DNA of 64,000 bases, taken from assembly GCF_000732535.1 (NCBI RefSeq), contig NZ_APNK01000001.1, positions 186,001-250,000 of the forward strand, in the 5' to 3' direction. This DNA comes from Salinisphaera hydrothermalis C41B8 (GTDB lineage: Bacteria > Pseudomonadota > Gammaproteobacteria > Nevskiales > Salinisphaeraceae). The translations under genes were made by a program, and so were the position numbers. Below the pieces are notes generated by a model. The model saw only the letters and a list, made by a program, of their open reading frames with translations, was not told the origin of the DNA and ran no database searches. Numbering within the stretch: the first letter of the stretch is position 1; each line of letters begins with the position of its first letter. Below are positions 39,088-49,212 of the stretch, one piece after another.

Positions 39088-40128
39088 ATGCCCGAAATTT
39101 CCGTCATCATCCCGGTGTACAACCGCGAACGCTATATCGAAACCGCGGTGGCCAGTATTCTGGCCCAGACCGGCGTGCCGTCGCTGGAGCTTCTGGTGGT
39201 GGACGACGGCTCCACCGATGACAGTGTCGCCCGCGTCGAGGCGATACAAGACCCGCGAGTCCGCCTGCTTCGAGCATCCGAGAACGGCGGCATTGCGCAT
39301 GCGCGCAACCGGGGCATCGCCGCCGCCCGCGGTCGCTATGCGGCCTTTCTGGATAGCGACGACATCGCACGGCCCGACCGACTGGCGCGTCAATTCGCGT
39401 TTCTCGAACGCAATCCATCGCACGCCGCGGTCGGCGCCTGGATCGGCTGGATCGATGATCGCGGCCATCGCCTGTCGCGTATCAAGCGCAAACCGCGCCG
39501 TGCGCGCCTGATCGCCGCCGAGCGTCTGTTCCGCTCCGGCATCGAGAATTCGACGGCCATGGCGCGGCGCGACATCCTCGCCGCATACCCTCACGACGAA
39601 TCGCTGGTCGTGGGCTCGGACTACGATCTGTGGGCCCGTGTTGCGCGCGATCACGACGTCGCCAATCTGCCGCATCTGCTGGTCGACCGGCGACAACACG
39701 ACGCCCAGGCGACGGCCGAGAACGTCTCGCGCGACCGGCGGTTCCGTTGCCGCATCTTCGCCTGGCAGCTGGATGAGCTGTGTATCGAGCACAGCGAGGA
39801 CGATCGCATCCGGCATTATCGCTTGCGCCGTTTCAACAAGGCCGGCGATGCCCCCGATGCTGAATATCTCGACTGGGCCGAAGACTGGCTGCAACGGTTG
39901 CGCGCCGCCAATCAGCGCGCTAACTGCTACCCGGAGCCCGAATTCTCCCGCCTGCTGTCACTGTTCTGGGCCAGCGCCTGCGTCCACGCCCAATCCAGAA
40001 CACACGGCCTGCGCCGCCTGGCCGGCTCCTCGTTATCCAGCGCCCTGCCCGCCGGCCTGTGGCAAGGCTGGTCGCAGCGGCGGCGCCTGCCGCGCCACCG
40101 GGTCGTGCTTCCAGCCTCGTCGTCGTAG
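39088..40128 (+). CDS. Glycosyltransferase family 2
   Basis: The 346-residue GT-A enzyme transfers sugar from a nucleotide sugar. It has the N-terminal nucleotide-binding SVIIPVYNRERYIETAVASIL, VVDDGSTDDS, the ENGGIAHARNRGIAAARGRYAAFLDSDDIA segment with the DxD-like metal motif DSDD near residues 90-93, and the acceptor-side motif VVGSDYDLWARV. The C-terminal third is Arg-rich with no membrane helix. The acceptor is unknown; the location beside kdoO and the ATP-grasp gene suggests LPS or exopolysaccharide. It is followed by 521 bp of repeat-bearing DNA. Confidence 0.9.
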   Translation: MPEISVIIPVYNRERYIETAVASILAQTGVPSLELLVVDDGSTDDSVARVEAIQDPRVRLLRASENGGIAHARNRGIAAARGRYAAFLDSDDIARPDRLARQFAFLERNPSHAAVGAWIGWIDDRGHRLSRIKRKPRRARLIAAERLFRSGIENSTAMARRDILAAYPHDESLVVGSDYDLWARVARDHDVANLPHLLVDRRQHDAQATAENVSRDRRFRCRIFAWQLDELCIEHSEDDRIRHYRLRRFNKAGDAPDAEYLDWAEDWLQRLRAANQRANCYPEPEFSRLLSLFWASACVHAQSRTHGLRRLAGSSLSSALPAGLWQGWSQRRRLPRHRVVLPASSS

Positions 40129-40148
40129 CGCCGTTGTGCTTGTCGGGC

Positions 40149-40393
40149 TTCGTTCGTCGAAGAAAGGCAATCCGCAGATTTCGCAGATTACACAGATGGC
40201 GGTCCTCCTTTTGCGGCATTGTGAATTCGAGGTGCCCACCCGCTTCCGGTTGAACGCAGCTTGTGACGCGAATGATTTGTTAGGAAACGAAGCACATAGG
40301 GCCGGCCGCGCCAGGAGCGAACCAACGCCACCAACGATTAACCGCCATCTGTGTAATCCGCGAAACCTGCGGATCAATGTCTTGAGGAACGAA
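40149..40393. repeat. CGCAGATT-type element with long imperfect terminal inverted repeats
   Basis: The left arm 40149-40203 (TTCGTTCG...ACACAGATGGCGGT) matches the complement of the right arm 40341-40393 over about 50 bases with a few mismatches and small gaps. The arms contain TCCGCAGATTTCGCAGATT and its inverted counterpart. The 137-bp centre is non-coding. The element lies between the glycosyltransferase and pyrF and belongs to the same sequence family as 9976-10103. Confidence 0.75.
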
Positions 40394-40580
40394 GCCACAG
40401 GTCACGCGGCGCCCCGAAACAAAACCAGTCCGCCATTGGCGTCGTTTGCGGTCATGAGCGGACAGATATCTCGACCGGACTGTTGCTCCGCTCGTGCGAC
40501 GAGCGAACGAGGGCTTGGCCTGCGCGCCTGCCTACCCCGGTGACGGGAGCCGCTATCGTGGCTGGCATCAATCGAAGTCT

Positions 40581-40586
40581 TATAAT
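40581..40586 (+). promoter_or_regulatory. Perfect -10 element upstream of pyrF
   Basis: TATAAT at 40581-40586, 64 bp before the pyrF ATG. The -35 position at 17-bp spacing (GTGGCT) is poor, so an activator or the context may compensate. The DNA between the repeat at 40393 and this box shows no gene. Confidence 0.5.
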
Positions 40587-40649
40587 GGCCGCCCACCACC
40601 GGCCTGATCGCCGACCATTCCGTCGCCCCATTCAAAACGGATCGCCCGC

Positions 40650-41372
40650 ATGACCGAGATTCCCGACTGTCGCGACCGTCTCATCTTCGCCCTGGACGTC
40701 CCGGATACCGACGCTGCCCGCACGCTGGTCGAAACCCTCGGCGACACCGTCACCTTCTACAAGGTCGGTCTGGAACTGGCCATGTCCCCCGGCTACTTCG
40801 AGCTGGTGGACTGGCTCAAGGCCCGCGGCAAGAAGGTGTTCGTCGACGTGAAACTGTTCGACGTGCCGGCCACGGTCGCCGCCGCGGTTGCACGGCTGGA
40901 TGCGCGCGACGTGGATTTCATCACCATCCACGGCAATCAAGGGATCATGGAAGCCGCCGGCGCTGCCCGTAAGGGCAAGGCGAAAATCCTAGCAGTGACC
41001 GCCCTGACCAGCCTGGATCGCGGCGACATGACCGATCTGGGCTTCGACTGCGACATCGACGAGCTGGTATTGTCGCGCGCCCGCCGCGCGCTGGAAGCCG
41101 GCTGCGACGGCATCGTATCCTCGGGCCTGGAACTGGAACGCCTGCGCGCAGAAGCGCCCGAGACGCTGATCACCGTCACCCCCGGCATCCGTCCGGTCGA
41201 CAACGACGCCCCGCCCGACGATCAGAAACGCGTGATGACGCCCGCCCGGGCAATCGCCGCTGGCGCCGACTATCTGGTGATCGGCCGACCGATCCGCCAG
41301 GCTGCGGACCCGGCGGCCGCTGCGACGGCCATTCAGGACGAGATCGCTGCGGCAGTGGCCGAGCGCGGTTAG
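40650..41372 (+). CDS. pyrF: Orotidine 5'-phosphate decarboxylase
   Basis: PyrF converts OMP to UMP, the last step of de novo pyrimidine synthesis, in the cytoplasm. The 240-residue TIM barrel shows LIFALDVPD, TFYKVGLEL, the catalytic Asp-Lys-Asp array in DVKLFDVPATVAAAV, the phosphate-binding TPGIRP and GADYLVIGRPI. Length and motifs are typical. It stands alone with its own promoter and converges on the galactarolactone isomerase gene with 45 bp between stops. Confidence 0.96.
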   Translation: MTEIPDCRDRLIFALDVPDTDAARTLVETLGDTVTFYKVGLELAMSPGYFELVDWLKARGKKVFVDVKLFDVPATVAAAVARLDARDVDFITIHGNQGIMEAAGAARKGKAKILAVTALTSLDRGDMTDLGFDCDIDELVLSRARRALEAGCDGIVSSGLELERLRAEAPETLITVTPGIRPVDNDAPPDDQKRVMTPARAIAAGADYLVIGRPIRQAADPAAAATAIQDEIAAAVAERG

Positions 41373-41417
41373 CCCGGCATCATTCGCTCGGCCTGTACCG
41401 CCCTGCTGGCATAGGCT

Positions 41418-42293
41418 TTAAGCCGGTTCGGGAAAACCATAGAGCGCGGCCGGATTATCGACCAGGATCCGCCGGCACGTCGCCTCGTCTGCCAGATCGG
41501 CGAGATTGCCGAGCAGGACCGCGTCGTCCGGATAGTGTTCACGGGCCACACCCACGTGCGGCCAGTTGGAGCCCCAGATCACGCGTTCGGGCGCGTGCGC
41601 GATCACGCGACGCGCGATGCCCGCCACATCGGCGAAATCCGGCGCGCCGGCCCGGCTGGTCTCGTACAGCCCGGCGACCTTGAACCAGGCATTGCCCCGG
41701 TCGATCAGGCGCAGCAGCGTATCCACGCGGGCATCGTCGGCCGCCACCGGTTCCAGGAACTTGCCGGTATGGTCGATGATGTAGTCGGTTTCGATGGCCT
41801 CCAGCGCCACCCGATGGCGTTCGATCTCGCGGCCGTCGAACTGGACCATGAGATGCCAGCCGAAGGGCCGGATACGCGCCTCGACGTTCGGAATGCCGTC
41901 GACCCCGACCGCTCCGCCAGGCAGATTCATGATGCGCGCACCACGTACGCCAAGGGCGTGGTAGTCGGCCAGCTCGGCTTCGGTGGTGTCCGGGCCGACG
42001 ACGACCACGCCGCGCGCGGTCTCCGAGCCCATCGCCTTCAGCCCGGCGATGGTCGCGCCATTGTCGAACTGGTAGGCGTTCGACTGGGTGATCACCACCC
42101 GTTCAAGGCCGAGCCGGCGCTGCACCACCGCATAGTCCGCCGGCGTCGCCAGCTCCGCGATCGGCGGTCCGCCCGGCTGCGGCGCATGGCCGTCGAGATA
42201 CACATGGATATGACAGTCGGTTGCGCCTTTCGGCATGGCGAGCTTCGGCGCCGGGCCGTCCAGCTGACGGGTATTGGCCGGAATATCGCCCAT
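41418..42293 (-). CDS. gli: D-galactarolactone isomerase-like amidohydrolase
   Basis: A TIM-barrel amidohydrolase-superfamily protein of 291 residues with the metal motif H28-x-H30 (ATDCHIHVYLDGH), IIDHTGKF in the middle and VIWGSNWPH near the end. In Agrobacterium, Gli isomerises the lactone formed by uronate dehydrogenase so that the cycloisomerase Gci can act on it. Gene order here (kdgD-gci-gli) matches that known cluster. The ATG overlaps the gci stop (TGATG); the open frame upstream is a shadow. A related 2-pyrone-4,6-dicarboxylate lactonase is the main alternative, but the neighbours make Gli much more likely. Confidence 0.87.
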   Translation of the reverse strand: MGDIPANTRQLDGPAPKLAMPKGATDCHIHVYLDGHAPQPGGPPIAELATPADYAVVQRRLGLERVVITQSNAYQFDNGATIAGLKAMGSETARGVVVVGPDTTEAELADYHALGVRGARIMNLPGGAVGVDGIPNVEARIRPFGWHLMVQFDGREIERHRVALEAIETDYIIDHTGKFLEPVAADDARVDTLLRLIDRGNAWFKVAGLYETSRAGAPDFADVAGIARRVIAHAPERVIWGSNWPHVGVAREHYPDDAVLLGNLADLADEATCRRILVDNPAALYGFPEPA

Positions 42294-43431
42294 CAGCCGT
42301 GCTCCGCCAGCGCGTAGCGGGTCAGCGCCTCGCGATCGACCTTGATGCCGAGCCCGGGCGCCTCCGGCACGTCGACCCAGCCGCCGTCGTGCTCGATCGG
42401 CGTGCCGAGTATGGCCTGGCGGATCGGGTTCACCGTACGGTCGAATTCCAGCATCGGGGCCCGCGGCGTCGGGCGCGGCGGCGCGAACGGAATGCTCGCC
42501 AGACAATGCAAGCTGGCAGCCAGCGCGATGCCACTGCCCCAGACGTGGGGCACGACACGCACGCCGTAGAGTCCGGCCATGTCGACGATGCGCCGCATTT
42601 CGCTGAAGCCGCCGGTGCCACAGACGTCCGGCTGCAGGATATCCACCGCCCCGGCCTCCAGAGCCTGGCGCATGCCGTGGCGGCCGTGCCAGGTCTCGCC
42701 CCCGGCCAGGGCCAACGGCTGGCCGGCCCGGACCCGGGCATAGACGGCCGGCTCCTCGGGGATCACCGGCTCTTCGAACCAGTCGATATCAAAGCGCGCC
42801 GCGGCGCGCCCGAGCTCGATCGCCTCGAGCGCGTCGTAACCGTGGTTGGCGTCGATCATCAATCGCACATCGGGCCCGATCGCCTCGCGCACGGCCTCGA
42901 TGGTGGCCAGGTCCTCGGCGTGGCCGAAACCGATCTTGATCTTGACCGCCGCGAAGCCTTCCACGACATAGCCGGCCATTTCGCTGGCGGTAGCCGCGGT
43001 ACGATCCGGGCCGTCCGGTCGAAAGCCCCCGGTGGCATAGGCCTGGATCGCGTCGCGGAATCGCCCGCCCATCAAGGTGGAGACCGGCGCGCCAAAATGC
43101 TTGCCCTTGATATCCCAGAGCGCGATATCGATACCGGACAACGCAGTCATCGTCACGCCGCGCTGCCCCTGATCGCGCAGCGCGTGATACAGCTCCAGCC
43201 AACGCACATCGGTGGCCAGCGGATCGCGGCCGACCAGCAGTCGGCCGTAGGTCGCGACCGCCGCGGCGTTGATGCGCGGCGGGCCGAGGCATTCGCCCCA
43301 GCCAGTGGTGCCGTCCTCGCAGACCACTTCGACCAAACAGTGCTGGCGCCGCTCGAAGCGGCCGGAGGCACTCTCGAACGGTTCGGCGAGCTCATGATCC
43401 AGACAGTGGGTACGAACTTCGGCGATGCGCA

Positions 43432-43432
<1 letters not shown>
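42293..43432 (-). CDS. gci: D-galactarolactone cycloisomerase (enolase superfamily)
   Basis: The 379-residue mandelate-racemase-type enolase-superfamily enzyme opens galactarolactone to 3-deoxy-2-keto-hexarate. It has the catalytic KIK pair K164/K166, metal ligands D194 (MIDANHG), E220 (WFEEP) and E246 (AGGETW), and the base H296 (VPHVWG). Segments such as PFESASGRFERRQHCLVEV, GWGECLGPPR, ALRDQGQRG and TALSGIDIALWDIKGKH agree closely with what I recall of Agrobacterium Gci. Overlaps both neighbours by TGATG junctions. Galactarate or glucarate dehydratase activity is a less likely alternative. Confidence 0.9.
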
Positions 43433-44423
<991 letters not shown>

Positions 44424-45218
44424 CTAAGTTCCGCGAATCAATCGCCGGTAACGATCCTGACTGCCCTTGAGATGAGCCCGCATCGCCTCGCGCGCGCCGG
44501 CGATATCGCGTTCCGATATAGCCTGGATGATGGCGCGGTGCTCGGACTGGATCTGCGCCATGTAGTTTTCCGGTGCGGTGTTTTCGACGCTTTCCGGCAA
44601 GGCCGAGCGCGGAATGAGATGCTCGCCCATCAACGTGAGAAACTCGCGAAAACGCGGGTTGTTGGTGGCATCGGCCACGGCCAGATGCAGGGCCATGTCG
44701 GCCGCGACCGTCGGCTCGTTCGTCTCGATCAGCCGATTCAGATCGTCGAAGCGTTCGAACAGGATCTCTTCCTGCGCCGGCGATCGCCGCTCGGCCGCCA
44801 GGCCGGCCGCCTCGATCTCGATCGCCGAGCGCAGTTCCAGCACTTCGATCATCGAGGATATCCGCGCCCGGTCCACCGGCTTGAAAACCGACGCCGGCTC
44901 GGTGGGCTCACGCACGAACACGCCGACCCCGTGGCGCACATCCACCAGCCCGTCGGCCCGCAGCGAGGCGATGGCCTCGCGCACGACCGTACGACTGACG
45001 TTGTATTCCCGGGTCAGGCCCGCTTCGCTGGGCAGCTTGTCGCCGGGCTGCAAGTCGCCGCCGGCAATGAATTCGCGCAATCGACCGCTGACCTCGGCCA
45101 CCAGATTGCGGCGATTCTTGTTCTTCTTCGGCGGCGTATCTGTCCGGGTTTCCGAATCGTTCACGTCGCTATTCCCCCTTGCATGGTTCGAGCCCTTTCC
45201 GGCGTTGGATCCACCCAT
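44424..45218 (-). CDS. GntR/FadR-family regulator of the uronate genes
   Basis: The 264-residue regulator has a disordered acidic and basic N-terminus and a winged helix-turn-helix (about 40-105; LQPGDKLPSEAGLTREYNVSRTVVREAIASLRADGLVDVRHGVGVFV). A C-terminal FCD domain follows (about 125-255; ADMALHLAVADATNN, SEHRAIIQAISERDIAGAREAMRAHL) with His and Asp residues for a metal. The ATG 45218 has GAGGTGAG upstream, so it is preferred over the GTG two codons earlier. Divergent from the TRAP transporter and upstream of kdgD, it probably represses the whole hexuronate regulon until a pathway intermediate binds. Confidence 0.9.
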   Translation of the reverse strand: MGGSNAGKGSNHARGNSDVNDSETRTDTPPKKNKNRRNLVAEVSGRLREFIAGGDLQPGDKLPSEAGLTREYNVSRTVVREAIASLRADGLVDVRHGVGVFVREPTEPASVFKPVDRARISSMIEVLELRSAIEIEAAGLAAERRSPAQEEILFERFDDLNRLIETNEPTVAADMALHLAVADATNNPRFREFLTLMGEHLIPRSALPESVENTAPENYMAQIQSEHRAIIQAISERDIAGAREAMRAHLKGSQDRYRRLIRGT

Positions 45219-45262
45219 TCTCACCTCTGCCGATTACTCGAATGTTTTCGACCAACGTCTCA

Positions 45263-45297
45263 GTTGTATGAGCACTATCGCTCTGTCATCTTACAAC
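45263..45297. promoter_or_regulatory. Inverted repeat in the divergent gntR-TRAP promoter region
   Basis: GTTGTA (45263-45268) and TACAAC (45292-45297) face each other across 23 bp in the 113-bp spacer between the regulator and the TRAP genes. GntR-type operators often contain TTGTA/TACAA halves. A candidate only. Confidence 0.35.
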
Positions 45298-45331
45298 AAC
45301 TGCGATCGGCACGCACCGAGGAAGGAATAGC

Positions 45332-46327
45332 ATGAAGACACTGAGAACAATCACCCACCGTACGCTGCTCGCCGCCGGTTTGGCCGTCGGTCTGTCAGTC
45401 GCTGCATCGGCCTCCGCGACGACCTGGCGCGGCTGGAATATCCACAGTCCGGGCTATCCCAACTCGGTAGCGCTCAAGCATTTCGCCCAGACCATCACGA
45501 AGAAAACGCACGGCGACATCCAGGCCACGGTATACAACAACGCCGTGCTGGGCGATCAGACTGACGCGATCCAGCAGGTCAGCAACGGCGCGATCAATTT
45601 CGCCAACTTCAACATGAGTCCGATGGGCCAGTACGTGCCCAAGACCGACATCCTGTCGCTGCCCTATCTGTTCAACAGCGTGAAACAGATGCATCACGTC
45701 ATGGACGGGCCGATCGGTGATCAGTTCGCCGCCGACATGAAGAAAAAGGGCCTGGTCGTGCTGTCCTGGTTCGACTCCGGCGCGCGCAGCTTTTACAACT
45801 CGAAGCACCCGATCACCAAGCCGTCGGACCTCAAGGGCATGAAGATCCGCGTACAGGACAACGACCTGTACGTCGACATGGTCGAAGCACTCGGCGGCAA
45901 CGCCACGCCTATGCCGTTCAGCGATGTCTATCAAGCGCTCAAGAACGGCGTGATCGACGGTGCCGAGAACAATTACCCGTCCTACAAGGAAACCAACCAC
46001 TACGAAGTGGCCAAGTACTACTCCGAGGACGATCACCTGATCATTCCCGAGTGCCTGTGCATCTCGAAGATTAGCTGGGACGCGCTGTCGGCCAAGGATC
46101 AGAAGATCGTGCGCCAGGCTGCAGTCGCCGCCGCCAAGGAACAGCGTCGGCTCTGGGCCAAGGATTCGCGCGAAGCCAAGAAATATGTGGCGAACCACGG
46201 CGCCAAGATCAACAAGATCAAGAACCTCAAGCCGTTCCAGGATGCCATGAAGCCGGTTTACGCCAAGTTCTACAAGGCGCACCCGGACCAGAAGGCCCTG
46301 GTACAGAAGATCCGCAACACGCAGTGA
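45332..46327 (+). CDS. TRAP transporter substrate-binding protein DctP, uronate-type
   Basis: A periplasmic DctP/TeaA-type binding protein of 331 residues with a signal peptide ending ASASA. The mature part starts TTWRGWNIHSPGYPNSVALKHFAQTI. The family signature region around residues 165-220 (SDLKGMKIRVQDNDLYVDMVEALGGNATPMPFSDVYQALKNGVIDGAENNYPSY) includes the arginine (KIRVQ) that salt-bridges the ligand carboxylate. GAGGAAGG precedes the ATG. It is the first gene of a five-gene uronate unit and probably binds D-galacturonate or D-glucuronate, as in the Agrobacterium and Bradyrhizobium clusters. Confidence 0.92.
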   Translation: MKTLRTITHRTLLAAGLAVGLSVAASASATTWRGWNIHSPGYPNSVALKHFAQTITKKTHGDIQATVYNNAVLGDQTDAIQQVSNGAINFANFNMSPMGQYVPKTDILSLPYLFNSVKQMHHVMDGPIGDQFAADMKKKGLVVLSWFDSGARSFYNSKHPITKPSDLKGMKIRVQDNDLYVDMVEALGGNATPMPFSDVYQALKNGVIDGAENNYPSYKETNHYEVAKYYSEDDHLIIPECLCISKISWDALSAKDQKIVRQAAVAAAKEQRRLWAKDSREAKKYVANHGAKINKIKNLKPFQDAMKPVYAKFYKAHPDQKALVQKIRNTQ

Positions 46328-46336
46328 TCGGTCGCC

Positions 46337-46954
46337 ATGAGCGTACGACCCGTTGCTGATGCACGCGCCGAGCCGGCCGATTCGGGTCGAGGATCGGCCG
46401 GCTTGGATCGCCAGGGTTCGTCGAATTCCGCCGAAGCGTCGACCGGACATACCGTGCCGGCCGGCCTGGCCGTCGCCCGTCGGGTACTCGACGGCATCGC
46501 TTGGCTTTGCATGCTGGCCGCCGGGCTCGGCCTGGTGTTTATCGTCGCCAGCTTCGGCTGGCTGGTCTACGGCCGCTACATACTCAACAACACGCCGACC
46601 TGGATCGAGCAGCTCTCGCTGCTGCTGATCATCTACATCGTGTGTCTGGGTACCGCGGTCGGCGTACATCGCCATACCCATCTGAGCATCGACTTCGTGC
46701 GCGATGGCCTGCCCCGCTGGCCGCGCCGCATCCTGCATGTCCTGGCCGATCTGATGGTCGTCGCCTTCGGCGTGATCATGCTCTGGCAGGGCTGGGTGCT
46801 GACGCTGACCAACGCCGACCACCAGCTGCCGATGCTCGGCGTCACTGCCTCCTGGCGCGCTGCGCCGCTCGTGCTCTGCGGCGCGCTGATCGTCGTCTTC
46901 ACGGTCTTCGACTTCATCGAACGCCTGTTCACCAACCCGGGAGAGCTACACTGA
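46337..46954 (+). CDS. TRAP transporter small membrane subunit DctQ
   Basis: The 205-residue protein has an unusually long, Ser/Ala/Gly-rich N-terminus (about 45 residues) ahead of four transmembrane helices. The motif YILNNTPTWIEQLSLLLIIYIVCLGTAVGVHRHTHLSIDF is typical of DctQ proteins. It pairs with the large permease encoded immediately downstream. Translation is coupled: the stop overlaps the dctM start (TGATG). No charge or codon oddities beyond the extended N-terminus. Confidence 0.92.
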   Translation: MSVRPVADARAEPADSGRGSAGLDRQGSSNSAEASTGHTVPAGLAVARRVLDGIAWLCMLAAGLGLVFIVASFGWLVYGRYILNNTPTWIEQLSLLLIIYIVCLGTAVGVHRHTHLSIDFVRDGLPRWPRRILHVLADLMVVAFGVIMLWQGWVLTLTNADHQLPMLGVTASWRAAPLVLCGALIVVFTVFDFIERLFTNPGELH

Positions 46955-48234
46955 TGGGGCTGACCATTCTCTTCGGCTTGTTCTTTCTCGGCCTGATCGC
47001 CGGTGCGCCTGTGGCCTTCGCCCTCGGGCTGGCCTCGATTGCGACTTTCATCTATGAAGGGCTGCCGCTGTTCGTGGCCTTCCAGCGCATTCTGTCCGGC
47101 ATTGCGAGTTTTTCGCTGCTGGCGATCCCGTTCTTCATCTTTGCCGGCGAACTCATGCTGCACGGCGGTATCGCCAATCGGCTGGTCCGCTTTGCCGCCG
47201 CGGCGGTGGGCCGCATGCGCGGCGGGCTCGGCATGGTGGACGTGGTGTCCTCGATGCTGTTTGGCGGCATCTCCGGTTCGGCCGTAGCGGATACCTCCGC
47301 GCTCGGTTCGATCCTGATGCCGGTGATGAAGGAAAAAGGCTACGACGCAGACTACGCGGTCAACGTCACCGTCACCTCGTCGACCGCGGGCGTGGTGATC
47401 CCGCCGAGCCACAACATGCTGCTCTATGTCGTGGCCGCGGGCGGCGGCATTTCCGTAGGCAAGCTGTTCATCGCCGGCATCGTGCCGGGCATCCTGATGT
47501 GCCTGTGTCTGGCGGTGGCGGCTTATCTGGTTGCAGTCAAGCGCGGCTATGGTTCCGAGCCGTTTCCGGGCTGGATGGCCCTGCTGGTGAGTTTCATCGT
47601 CTCGCTGCCGGGCCTGCTCACGGCGGTGATCATCGTCGGTGGCGTGCTCTCCGGCGTGCTCACCGTGACCGAATCCGGTGCCTTCGGGGCCATCTATGCC
47701 GTCGTGGTCACCCTGCTCGTCTATCGCGAGCTAACCTGGGATGCGTTCAAGACCGCCGTGGCCCGCGCGGTGCGCACCACGTCGCTGGTCATGATCCTGG
47801 TCGGCTGTGCGTCGGCGTTCGCCTATCTGCTCGCGCTCTACCGGGTGCCGGATCATCTGGCGACGTTCCTGACCTCGGTCTCCAGCAATCCGTACGTGAT
47901 TCTGCTGCTGCTTAATCTCATGCTGCTGGTGCTCGGCATGATCATGGATATGGCAGCCCTCATTCTGATCTGTACGCCGATCTTTCTGCCGGTGGTGTCC
48001 GATATCGGCATGGACCCGATCCAGTTCGGCGTGGTGATGATGATGAATCTGGGCCTCGGGCTGTGCACGCCACCGGTCGGCTCCTGTCTGTTCGTGGGCT
48101 GCGTGATCGGCGATATCCGCATCGAGCAGGCGGCCAAGACCATCTGGCCGTTCTATCTGGCGATCTTCGTGGCGCTGATGCTGACGACCTATATCGCGCC
48201 GATCTCCATGACGCTGCCCCATCTGCTGAATTGA
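46954..48234 (+). CDS. TRAP transporter large permease DctM
   Basis: The 426-residue integral membrane protein has about twelve hydrophobic segments and drives Na+-coupled solute uptake. Conserved DctM pieces are GAPVAFALGLASIATFIYEG, GIASFSLLAIPFFIFAGELML, FGGISGSAVADTSALGSILMPVM, SSTAGVVIPPSHNMLLY and NLGLGLCTPPVGSCLFVGC. ATG 46954 overlaps the dctQ stop; the earlier open frame is a shadow of dctQ. With DctP and DctQ it forms the hexuronate importer. Confidence 0.94.
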   Translation: MGLTILFGLFFLGLIAGAPVAFALGLASIATFIYEGLPLFVAFQRILSGIASFSLLAIPFFIFAGELMLHGGIANRLVRFAAAAVGRMRGGLGMVDVVSSMLFGGISGSAVADTSALGSILMPVMKEKGYDADYAVNVTVTSSTAGVVIPPSHNMLLYVVAAGGGISVGKLFIAGIVPGILMCLCLAVAAYLVAVKRGYGSEPFPGWMALLVSFIVSLPGLLTAVIIVGGVLSGVLTVTESGAFGAIYAVVVTLLVYRELTWDAFKTAVARAVRTTSLVMILVGCASAFAYLLALYRVPDHLATFLTSVSSNPYVILLLLNLMLLVLGMIMDMAALILICTPIFLPVVSDIGMDPIQFGVVMMMNLGLGLCTPPVGSCLFVGCVIGDIRIEQAAKTIWPFYLAIFVALMLTTYIAPISMTLPHLLN

Positions 48235-48259
48235 TTCGCAACGTTTGAAGGAAACAGCC

Positions 48260-49063
48260 ATGCTCGAACGGCTTCTGCTGACCGGCGCTGCGGGCGGTGT
48301 GGGCACCGCGATCCGACCGCTCGTCTCGCGCTTCGCGAACCACGTCGTGCTCTCGGACCGGCAACCGATCACCGACACGGCCGATCACGAAAGCTCGGCC
48401 GCCTGCGATCTGGCCGATCGCTCGGCCGTGGCCGATCTGGTCGCCGGCTGCGACGGTATAATCCATCTCGGCGGCGTGTCGGTGGAAAAACCCTTCGACC
48501 AGATCCTCGACGCCAACATCGTCGGCGCCTATAACCTGTTCGAGGCCGCCCGCGCCCAAGGCCAGCCGCGCATCGTGTTCGCCAGCTCCAACCACGTGAT
48601 CGGCTACTACCGGCGCGACCAGCGGCTGGATGCCCACGCACTGCCGCGCCCCGATTCGCTATACGGTGTCTCCAAGGCCTTCGGCGAGAATCTGGCCAGC
48701 CTGTATTTCGACAAGTTCGGCCAGGAATGTCTGTCGATTCGTATCGGCTCCTGTTTCGAGCAGCCGAAGAATCCGCGCATGCTCGCGACCTGGCTGGCGG
48801 CCGAGGATCTCGCCGATCTCTGCGCCCGCGCGTTCGAAGCGCCCCGACTGGGCAACGCCGTGGTCTATGGCGCTTCCGACAACGACGAGATCTGGTGGGA
48901 CAACTCGGCCGTGGCCTTTCTTGGGTGGCGGCCCCGCTACAGCTCGAACCGCTGGCGCGAAACCGTGCTGGCCAACGCCGCCCCCGAGGATCCGAACGAT
49001 CCCGCCGTGATCTACCAGGGCGGCGGCTTCGCGGCCGCCGGCCATCCCGACGACGACGCCTGA
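48260..49063 (+). CDS. udh: Uronate dehydrogenase (NAD+)
   Basis: Udh oxidises D-galacturonate or D-glucuronate at C1 to the aldaro-lactone, the first committed step of the oxidative uronate pathway. The 267-residue extended SDR has the N-terminal TGAAGGVGTAIRP nucleotide loop, HLGGVSVEKPFDQILDANIVGAYNLFEAA and the catalytic Y135GVSK139. Glu-Ser-rich acidic stretches are typical of its family. The ATG 48260 follows AAGGAAA; a TTG five codons earlier is unlikely. It is co-transcribed with the TRAP genes (25-bp gap) and upstream of the semialdehyde dehydrogenase. Confidence 0.92.
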   Translation: MLERLLLTGAAGGVGTAIRPLVSRFANHVVLSDRQPITDTADHESSAACDLADRSAVADLVAGCDGIIHLGGVSVEKPFDQILDANIVGAYNLFEAARAQGQPRIVFASSNHVIGYYRRDQRLDAHALPRPDSLYGVSKAFGENLASLYFDKFGQECLSIRIGSCFEQPKNPRMLATWLAAEDLADLCARAFEAPRLGNAVVYGASDNDEIWWDNSAVAFLGWRPRYSSNRWRETVLANAAPEDPNDPAVIYQGGGFAAAGHPDDDA

Positions 49064-49212
49064 GCCCATCGCCGTCATCGCTTGCCGGGGTTGTATTCAA
49101 GCCCGGCAGTCAATATCTATTGTCCAGCAATCAAAAACTATAGGGCGATTCGTCCCGCTATCCGGGATGATCGTCGTCTTGTCACGTCTTTCGTCAGTGA
49201 AAGGAGTCCCCC

